Assembly: GCA_001776275.1 (NCBI GenBank)
Contig: MFAQ01000017.1
Location: forward strand, 1-6,009
Length of the DNA stretch: 6,009 nt
Origin: Candidatus Collierbacteria bacterium RIFOXYD1_FULL_40_9
GTDB taxonomy: Bacteria > Patescibacteriota > Microgenomatia > UBA1400 > MFAQ01
Reading direction: 5' to 3'
A model generated the notes under the pieces. That model was not told the DNA's origin. It searched no databases and saw nothing but the letters and a program-made list of their open reading frames with translations. Below, piece after piece: positions 1 through 4,046 of this stretch. How positions within the stretch are numbered: position 1 is the stretch's first letter; each line of letters opens with the position of its first letter. Made by a program: the position numbers and the translations under genes.

Positions 1-93
1 CCACAGAAAGTTAGCTAGTTTTCTCAAAAATACCACCAGGAAACCCCCACAGAAAGTTAGCTAGTTTTCTCAAAAATACCACCAGGAAACCCC
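1..93. repeat. 46-bp tandem repeat, two exact copies
   Basis: Bases 1-46 and 47-92 are identical, and the match runs one base further (93) before breaking at 94. The array may continue beyond the left edge of the window. Each unit holds an imperfect palindrome (5-24 and 51-70) that could fold in RNA into an 8-bp stem, including two G-U pairs, around an AGCT loop. The copies abut with no spacer between them, so this is not a CRISPR array. No function can be assigned. A polymorphic minisatellite-like repeat is the simplest reading. Confidence 0.9.
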
Positions 94-125
94 GTACAAG
101 CGAGCTTAGCGAAGTCTGTGCGGGG
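90..125. repeat. GC-rich inverted repeat (hairpin)
   Basis: CCCCGTACA (90-98) pairs with TGTGCGGGG (117-125) as a 9-bp stem with one G-U pair. A short inner stem, CTT/AAG (105-107 with 112-114), can also form. No T-run follows on either side, so it is not an ordinary intrinsic terminator. It lies between the tandem repeat and the larger palindromic element and is probably part of the same intergenic repeat cluster. Confidence 0.6.
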
Positions 126-128
126 AGG

Positions 129-237
129 ATGTCATTTTGTTTGTTCACCTTCCGGAACTGTCCTTAAAAGTGCTGGATTCCGGATCACGCTTTCCCCGGA
201 TCAAGTCCGGGGCTGAAGGCTACGTCCGGAATGACAT
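129..237. repeat. nested palindromic intergenic element
   Basis: The outer ends are a perfect 8-bp inverted repeat, ATGTCATT (129-136) and AATGACAT (230-237). Inside are two nested perfect stems: ATTCCGGA (177-184) with TCCGGAAT (225-232), and CCCCGGA (194-200) with TCCGGGG (206-212) around a 5-nt loop. A further self-complementary TTCCGGAA lies at 150-157. The ATTCCGGA...TCAAG...TCCGGAATGAC pattern resembles dispersed palindromic repeats found between genes in many bacterial genomes, by recollection rather than search. It could be a small non-autonomous repeat. No transposase is visible. Confidence 0.65.
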
Positions 238-254
238 GGGTAGGGTAGGGGGGC

Positions 255-283
255 TTGACAAATATTATGGGGTGCGGTAATAT
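255..283 (+). promoter_or_regulatory. strong sigma-70-type promoter of the structured RNA
   Basis: A perfect -35 box TTGACA (255-260) is followed by exactly 17 bp and a -10 box TAATAT (278-283). This is the best promoter in the window. Transcription should begin near 289-292. No coding region follows within 650 bases on this strand, while a highly structured stretch ending in a terminator does, so the promoter most likely serves a non-coding RNA. Confidence 0.8.
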
Positions 284-323
284 ATAACTTGTTCATTAGC
301 ACCTCCTTCTCCTCCTTTGCGCC

Positions 324-351
324 GCTCCCCGGGTAATGCAAACCGGGGAGC
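324..351 (+). other. GC-rich 9-bp hairpin near the RNA 5' end
   Basis: GCTCCCCGG (324-332) and CCGGGGAGC (343-351) are perfectly complementary around a 10-nt loop. It follows the pyrimidine-rich 5' segment of the structured RNA. An A/U-rich linker that looks unpaired comes after it. No U-run follows, so it is not a terminator. Confidence 0.75.
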
Positions 352-382
352 AACAAACTTTTAAAATCTAAATTAAAAATTT

Positions 383-434
383 CAGTTGTCCGGTTTGGGC
401 ATAGGAGCAATCTTGTGCCCAGTCTGGACAGCTG
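383..434 (+). other. twin hairpin, copy 1, of the structured RNA
   Basis: The outer stem CAGUUGUCC (383-391) pairs with GGACAGCUG (426-434) over 9 bp with one U-G. A 4x4 internal loop (392-395 with 422-425) follows, then an inner stem of up to 10 bp (396-405 with 412-421), and a 6-nt loop AGCAAU (406-411). The core 392-425 matches copy 2 at 32 of 34 positions. The outer stem does not match in sequence but pairs at the same positions, which shows selection on structure. Confidence 0.85.
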
Positions 435-441
435 ATAAATA

Positions 442-493
442 GTGTCACTCTGTTTGGGCATAGGAGTAATCTTGTGCCCAGTCTGAGTGGCAC
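442..493 (+). other. twin hairpin, copy 2, of the structured RNA
   Basis: The same 52-nt architecture recurs after a 7-nt linker (435-441). The outer stem GUGUCACUC (442-450) pairs with GAGUGGCAC (485-493), again 9 bp with the U-G at the same place. The internal loop (451-454 with 481-484) and inner stem (455-464 with 471-480) follow, with loop AGUAAU. Only two core positions differ from copy 1: 392/451 in the internal loop and 408/467 in the apical loop. Six of the nine outer pairs are double compensatory changes. Confidence 0.85.
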
Positions 494-570
494 AGAAGGA
501 GTCACCACTTGAGATACTTCGGTGGAGAGGGAGCTCTTTGAAGCTGGAGGAACTACTTTATTATTCTCAA

Positions 571-658
571 TAAGTTTTTAAGACACTTTTAGTGCTGGCG
601 CCAACGATCATCCGCCTCGCCAGCCACCTGCCGATCGCGTCGGTGTCTTGGAAACTTA
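571..658 (+). other. 16-bp stem domain of the structured RNA
   Basis: Bases 571-586 pair without interruption with 643-658, with two G-U pairs (578-651 and 579-650). Inside lies a hairpin, GTG-CTGGCG (592-600) with CGCCAG-C-CAC (618-627), with one bulge and a 17-nt loop. The loop holds CGATCA (605-610), which is complementary to TGATCG (680-685) at the loop edge of the next hairpin, so a kissing contact is possible. An alternative partner is GATCG at 633-637. Confidence 0.7.
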
Positions 659-665
659 CTCCTCA

Positions 666-691
666 CCGCAGCACTTTACTGATCGCTGCGG
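666..691 (+). other. 7-bp hairpin before the terminator
   Basis: CCGCAGC (666-672) pairs perfectly with GCTGCGG (685-691) around a 12-nt loop. It is the last helix of the structured RNA before its terminator. The loop's 3' end may pair with the apical loop of the preceding domain; using base 685 in that contact would open the stem's closing pair. Confidence 0.65.
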
Positions 692-703
692 TTTGCAAAT
701 ATC

Positions 704-735
704 AGGGCAGAGATTTTCTCTAGCCCTGTTTTTTT
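704..735 (+). terminator. intrinsic terminator of the structured RNA
   Basis: AGGGCAGAGA (704-713) pairs with TCTCT-A-GCCCT (717-727), giving 10 bp with a single bulged A at 722 and a UUU loop. One G and seven Ts (729-735) follow. This is a classic Rho-independent terminator on the + strand, about 230 nt before topA, so RNA transcription should stop before that gene. Confidence 0.88.
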
Positions 736-737
736 GG

Positions 738-774
738 TCGAAAGTTATTTTTGAGTACAAAAAACTAATTTCGA
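738..774. repeat. AT-rich imperfect hairpin after the terminator
   Basis: TCGAAA (738-743) pairs with TTTCGA (769-774). The stem continues imperfectly inward: GTT 744-746 with AAC 763-765, and 749-753 with 758-762 around loop AGTA. It begins just after the terminator U-run. It may be a back-up 3' structure, or simply an intergenic palindrome. The rest of 775-880 shows only a small CTGCT-GAGA-AGCAG hairpin (784-797) and nothing gene-like. Confidence 0.45.
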
Positions 775-885
775 CATTTAGCTCTGCTGAGAAGCAGCAA
801 AATGAGGTGTGGTAGAATTTCCGACGTTATCGCAATGGTATATTGGATAATGTTAAGCTGAAACATAAGAGCTTGTTCGTTTTCT

Positions 886-910
886 TTTCAATAACAGATT
901 GTTATTGAAA
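886..910. promoter_or_regulatory. 11-bp perfect palindrome upstream of topA (operator candidate)
   Basis: TTTCAATAACA (886-896) and TGTTATTGAAA (900-910) form a perfect inverted repeat with a 3-bp spacer. It contains AATAAC...GTTATT, the same half-sites as the palindrome at 941-957 next to topA. Paired palindromes sharing half-sites ahead of a gene fit a repressor-binding arrangement. The sequence also forms a hairpin in RNA if transcription starts upstream. No regulator gene is visible in the window. Confidence 0.45.
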
Positions 911-940
911 TATCCAAACTGTGCTTCCTCTTATATTCGC

Positions 941-957
941 TAATAACTTCGTTATTA
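941..957. promoter_or_regulatory. palindrome overlapping the topA -10 region
   Basis: TAATAAC (941-947), TTC, GTTATTA (951-957) is a perfect 7-bp inverted repeat ending 9 bases before the topA ATG. It overlaps the putative -10 box TATTAT (953-958). Its position suggests an operator, or a cruciform-forming site that senses supercoiling; the latter would suit a topoisomerase gene but is speculative. Confidence 0.45.
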
Positions 958-958
958 T
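953..958 (+). promoter_or_regulatory. candidate topA -10 box (near-leaderless transcript)
   Basis: TATTAT (953-958) matches the -10 consensus at 5 of 6 positions and lies 8 bases before the topA ATG, so transcription would start at or within a few bases of the start codon. No good -35 is seen at the proper distance. An alternative -10, TATATT (932-937), would give a leader of about 23 nt running through the palindrome. No Shine-Dalgarno site precedes the gene in either case. Confidence 0.35.
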
Positions 959-966
959 GCTTGAAT

Positions 967-3042
967 ATGAAACTAGTAATAGTAGAGTCACCTACCAAAA
1001 CAAAAAGTTTATCCAAATATTTGGGTAATGAGTACGAAATTATGGCCAGTATGGGTCATATTCGTGACTTGCCAAAAAGTAAGATGGGGATAGAAATAAA
1101 AGAAATCGAGAAATCTAAGAATCAAGAAACCAAGAGCTTTGAGTTTGTGCCGACTTATGAAACTATGGATAAGAAAGATGATCAAGTTCGTAGACTTCGG
1201 TCTGTAGCAGCTAAGGCAGACGAGATTATTTTGGCTTCCGATCCTGACCGAGAAGGAGAGGCGATTGCTTGGCATGTAAAGGAGATGCTACTAGAAAATT
1301 CAAAAGCTCCTAAGACCAAAAACTCAAAAACTCAAAATGAGGTGAAGTTTAAGAGAATTGCTTTTCACTCGATTACCAAAGAGGCGATTTTGGAAGCACT
1401 CGATAACCCCAGAGAGATCGACATGGGTTTAGTTAACTCGCAACAGGCGAGGAGGTTTTTGGATAGGTTAGTAGGTTACAAGTTGTCACCAATTTTGTGG
1501 AAGAAAGTTAGGCGCGGTCTTTCTGCTGGTCGTGTTCAAAGTGTAGCAGTGAGACTGATTGTAGAAAAAGAGAGAGAAATTGAAAAACACGTTTCCAAAG
1601 AATATTGGCAAATTAGAGTGCAAGTAAAAGCAAAAAAGGATCTGTTTTGGGTAGAACTGGCAAAAATTGAGAACAAGAAACAAGAAGTAAATGGAGAAGC
1701 GGTTGCTAAAAAAGTTTTGGCAGACTTGGAGAACGGAAACTACAAAGTACTTGATATTAAAAAATCCACAAGAAAAGTGCAGCCCAATGCACCATTTAAA
1801 ACTTCTACTTTACAACAGGCAGCGGCTAATGTTTTGGGTTGGTCTGCAAAGCGAACTATGAATGTAGCTCAGAGACTTTACGAGCAGGGTGACATTACTT
1901 ATCACCGTACCGACTCATTTAATTTAGCCCCAGTTGCTATAGAAGCAGTCAGAGACTTTATCAAAAAAGAATATGGTGATAATTACTTGCCAGCGACGCC
2001 CAGAGTTTACAAGACTGGTGGGAAAGTAGTAGCTCAGGAGGCTCATGAAGCCGTCAGACCTACCAATATTGCTGTTAGTCCAGAAAAGTTTGTAGGGCAG
2101 GAGAGTGGGGGAGACCAGGAAAAACTATATTCACTTATTTGGCGCAGAACTGTAGCTTGTCAAATGATTGAAGCAATTTTTGATGATACTAGAGTCGAAG
2201 TTATAAGCGGACAGTATTTGTTGACTGCAAATGGGGTAATGGTAAGGTTTGATGGTTGGAGAAAATTATTTCCACAAAAATCCAAAACAAAAGTAGTTGA
2301 AGGAGAAGAACCAGAAGAACAAACCTTACCAGAGTTAGAAAAAGATCAGGAATTGCAAAGACAAAAAGTAACAGGGGATCAGAAATTTACCCAACCACCA
2401 GCAAGGTTTAATGACGCTTCGCTAATTAAAGAACTAGAAAAAAGAGGGATAGGAAGACCTAGTACCTATGCGGCCATTATCTCGACCATTATCGACAGGC
2501 GTTATGTAGAACAAAAAGAAAAGAGATTTTATCCGACATCTATCGGTAAGGCGGTGGTAGACTTTTTGGTGGAACATTTTGGTAAGGAGATGGAGTATGA
2601 GTTTACCGCCAAAATGGAAACAGAACTGGACGAAATTGCGGCAGGAAAATTGGACTGGGAAAAAATGCTTGGCAAATTTTGGGGCATTTTTGCTGAACAA
2701 ATTGCCAAAGTAGATAAAGATGCGGTCAGAGTGGGAGTGCCGACAGAGAGTACGGGTGAGACTTGTCCGGAGTGCAAGGAAGGGGAGATTGTGATTCGGG
2801 ACGGTAAATTTGGAAAATTTTTAAGTTGCAGCCGTTATCCAGATTGCAAGTACAAAGCGCCATACATTCAATATGTTCCAGATGTGGCTTGCGAGAAATG
2901 TGGCAAGAGGGTAGTAATGAAAAAGACGAGCAAGGGGAGGGACTTTTATGGCTGTGAGGACTACCCAAACTGTACCTGGGCAGCCTGGAAGCTGCTGAAA
3001 ATTAGATCTCAGATTTCAGATGATAGTTCGAAGGAGAGCTAG
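967..3042 (+). CDS. topA: DNA topoisomerase I (type IA)
   Basis: This enzyme relaxes negatively supercoiled DNA through a transient 5'-phosphotyrosine link. The product is 691 aa, about the length of the Bacillus subtilis enzyme. The N-terminal TOPRIM domain begins MKLVIVESPTK (Glu7 conserved) and holds the metal-binding D92-P-D94-R-E96 motif. The core carries SAGRVQSVAVRL (186-197), the catalytic Tyr312 in ITYHRTDS, EAHEAVRPT, and GIGRPSTYA from about 494. Two C-terminal four-cysteine zinc ribbons follow: C600/C603/C621/C627 and C642/C645/C663/C669. The ATG at 967 is chosen because family members start exactly there; an in-frame TTG at 961 would add two residues. No Shine-Dalgarno site precedes it. 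The residue after the catalytic tyrosine is His, where most bacterial TopA proteins have Met. The call is very secure. Confidence 0.98.
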   Translation: MKLVIVESPTKTKSLSKYLGNEYEIMASMGHIRDLPKSKMGIEIKEIEKSKNQETKSFEFVPTYETMDKKDDQVRRLRSVAAKADEIILASDPDREGEAIAWHVKEMLLENSKAPKTKNSKTQNEVKFKRIAFHSITKEAILEALDNPREIDMGLVNSQQARRFLDRLVGYKLSPILWKKVRRGLSAGRVQSVAVRLIVEKEREIEKHVSKEYWQIRVQVKAKKDLFWVELAKIENKKQEVNGEAVAKKVLADLENGNYKVLDIKKSTRKVQPNAPFKTSTLQQAAANVLGWSAKRTMNVAQRLYEQGDITYHRTDSFNLAPVAIEAVRDFIKKEYGDNYLPATPRVYKTGGKVVAQEAHEAVRPTNIAVSPEKFVGQESGGDQEKLYSLIWRRTVACQMIEAIFDDTRVEVISGQYLLTANGVMVRFDGWRKLFPQKSKTKVVEGEEPEEQTLPELEKDQELQRQKVTGDQKFTQPPARFNDASLIKELEKRGIGRPSTYAAIISTIIDRRYVEQKEKRFYPTSIGKAVVDFLVEHFGKEMEYEFTAKMETELDEIAAGKLDWEKMLGKFWGIFAEQIAKVDKDAVRVGVPTESTGETCPECKEGEIVIRDGKFGKFLSCSRYPDCKYKAPYIQYVPDVACEKCGKRVVMKKTSKGRDFYGCEDYPNCTWAAWKLLKIRSQISDDSSKES

Positions 3043-3064
3043 AGAGGTATTCGGGTTTGTTTTG

Positions 3065-3093
3065 TTGCAAAAGAAGCAAATCTATGATATCCT
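3065..3093 (+). promoter_or_regulatory. candidate promoter for the two-gene unknown cassette
   Basis: TTGCAA (3065-3070), 17 bp, then TATCCT (3088-3093) match sigma-70 boxes at 4 of 6 positions each. Transcription would begin near 3100 and leave a leader of about 39 nt that contains the strong Shine-Dalgarno site of the next gene. TATGAT (3083-3088) is an alternative -10. No terminator is visible after topA, so readthrough could also contribute. Confidence 0.35.
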
Positions 3094-3138
3094 ATAGGGA
3101 AATATGAACCTGAATAAATAACGAGAGGAGAAGTTGCA

Positions 3139-3447
3139 ATGTTTCAATCAAGAGTTCCACTTCGTAAGTTGGGTCAGATGCCAGAAACATATGATCTAAA
3201 AGATGTTCCCATCCCTGAAGGCTATCGACTGGTTAGGGCTCAAGGAGTTGGTTATCAGATCGTACTGAACAATCCAGGACCAGACGATCCAGCGCCTGGA
3301 TCTGTTGAGCTTAATGGTGATGATATTGTCTACACCGTTTACCCCAGTGCACCTGGTGCAATGGACTTATTTGATGCATTGGTGCGATTTTGGGCAACCA
3401 AAGGTGTGAAGCTTGGTTTTGAGGATGTGAAAAATGAAAATAAGTAG
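3139..3447 (+). CDS. unrecognised 102-aa protein
   Basis: I do not recognise this family. The product is a small soluble protein with no signal peptide, membrane segment or cysteine. It has a proline/glycine/aspartate-rich turn, PGPDDPAPG (46-54), then a predicted beta stretch, DDIVYTVYP (61-69), and an amphipathic helix around 73-89 (AMDLFDALVRFWATKG). The ATG start is supported by a good Shine-Dalgarno site, AGGAG (3126-3130), 8 nt upstream. Its last 14 bases overlap the next gene, so the two are probably translationally coupled and may act together. The clear ribosome site contrasts with topA and the transporter on either side, which lack one. Coding status is likely because of the site, the overlap and the protein-like composition. 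Confidence 0.8.
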   Translation: MFQSRVPLRKLGQMPETYDLKDVPIPEGYRLVRAQGVGYQIVLNNPGPDDPAPGSVELNGDDIVYTVYPSAPGAMDLFDALVRFWATKGVKLGFEDVKNENK

Positions 3448-3961
3448 GAAACAAATTGAGTTCACGGTATACGAGTTACTTGAAAAACTACTTGACTCAT
3501 TACTTTCCGGTTACACTATTGATTCGTTCGACTATGTCGAAGGTGAGCCAGAAAAATTCATGGTAATGCTAGGTTCGTCAGATGTGGCAGTGGTAACTTT
3601 TGACGGTGAGACATTCAGCTTTGATTTTTCTGCTGGAACTAAAGGTGATGATTTGGAGAGATTGCTGAAGCAGAAATACCCCGACGAGTTGCTTTGGCTT
3701 GTTCTTTACCCTTTGCATAGTGCTTGGTCGTATTCTGGTGAACCAAAACCTGACTCTGGTCAGGCCTTGGGTGAAATCGATGATATTGCCTTTAAATCTG
3801 GTGACCAACCACAACTAGTAGCTTTCAGGTCTAGTGAGTGGCCATCCAAAGTTTTGAAAGCCAAACATTGTTGGATGATCCATGGAGATAATAAAGGAAC
3901 TTGTTATCTCGGAAATGCTGATGGTGGAGATCAACTCTTTGTTTTGACAAACGAAGAATAG
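3434..3961 (+). CDS. unrecognised 175-aa acidic protein
   Basis: No family is recognised. The protein is soluble and acidic, with an N-terminal amphipathic helix (about 5-25, KQIEFTVYELLEKLLDSLL), several beta-like stretches (41-65) and a helix near 71-82. The C-terminal part is rich in Gly, Asp and Asn and holds two cysteines (146 and 157). No signal peptide or membrane span is seen. The ATG lies inside the end of the upstream gene, with GAGG (3421-3424) 9 nt before it, so the pair forms a coupled cassette. An intrinsic terminator follows within 10 bases of the stop. A two-gene unit with its own promoter and terminator is a layout also seen in toxin-antitoxin or effector-immunity pairs, but no motif supports that here. 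Confidence 0.82.
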   Translation: MKISRKQIEFTVYELLEKLLDSLLSGYTIDSFDYVEGEPEKFMVMLGSSDVAVVTFDGETFSFDFSAGTKGDDLERLLKQKYPDELLWLVLYPLHSAWSYSGEPKPDSGQALGEIDDIAFKSGDQPQLVAFRSSEWPSKVLKAKHCWMIHGDNKGTCYLGNADGGDQLFVLTNEE

Positions 3962-3969
3962 ATTTATAC

Positions 3970-4000
3970 AAAGACGAGCTAAGTACCCGTCTTTTTTTTT
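3970..4000 (+). terminator. intrinsic terminator after the unknown cassette
   Basis: AAAGACG (3970-3976) pairs with CGTCTTT (3988-3994) around an 11-nt loop, and nine Ts run from 3992 to 4000. It lies just after the 175-aa gene's stop and separates the cassette from the transporter gene, which then needs its own promoter. Confidence 0.85.
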
Positions 4001-4034
4001 GTGGTTTATTTCTGGTTTTTTTGGTTTTGGACTG

Positions 4035-4040
4035 TATAGT
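4035..4040 (+). promoter_or_regulatory. -10 box of the transporter gene (leaderless start)
   Basis: TATAGT (4035-4040) is followed by exactly 6 bases and then the ATG at 4047, so transcription would start on the A of the start codon. There is no Shine-Dalgarno site, and an upstream terminator makes a local promoter necessary. No clear -35 is seen, though TG lies directly before the box. Confidence 0.5.
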
Positions 4041-4046
4041 TAATTA

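Larger units (their letters stand above)
290..735 (+). ncRNA. large structured non-coding RNA of unrecognised family, about 445 nt
   Basis: The stretch starts at a near-consensus promoter, ends at an intrinsic terminator and holds no credible ORF. Read 5' to 3', it has a pyrimidine-rich 5' segment (300-318); a perfect 9-bp hairpin (324-332 with 343-351); an A/U-rich linker; twin 52-nt hairpins (383-434, 442-493) with covarying outer stems; a purine-rich stretch (521-533) that can pair with 303-315 over 12 of 13 positions and close the 5' domain; a 16-bp stem (571-586 with 643-658) enclosing another hairpin; a 7-bp hairpin (666-672 with 685-691); and the terminator hairpin. I found no hallmark of RNase P RNA, tmRNA, SRP RNA, a T-box or a riboswitch that I know. 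It could instead be a long attenuated leader of topA, but about 230 nt separate its terminator from that gene. The RNA-gene call is firm; its function is unknown. Confidence 0.83.

Noticed and set aside
1..93. Possible edge of a CRISPR array
   Set aside because: The two copies abut directly with no spacers, and the unit is longer than most CRISPR repeats.
201..461. 86-aa open frame on the minus strand
   Set aside because: It runs antisense through the RNA promoter, the 5' hairpin and copy 1 of the twin hairpins. It has no ribosome site, and the sequence is better explained by RNA structure.
290..735. tmRNA or RNase P RNA
   Set aside because: No tRNA-like acceptor and T-arm ending, and no tag-peptide region for tmRNA. 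No GAGGAAAGUCC-type core or matching ACAGNRA region for RNase P RNA.
290..966. T-box or riboswitch leader of topA
   Set aside because: No T-box antiterminator motif or aptamer I know is present, and the terminator lies about 230 nt before topA, which has its own candidate promoter. Not fully excluded.
2434..2968. Several minus-strand open frames inside topA
   Set aside because: They are shadows of a strongly conserved coding region and have low-complexity, Cys/Phe/Ser-rich translations.
3139..3961. Toxin-antitoxin module
   Set aside because: Only the gene layout suggests it. Neither protein shows a recognisable toxin or DNA-binding antitoxin motif, and the second protein is large for such a pair.
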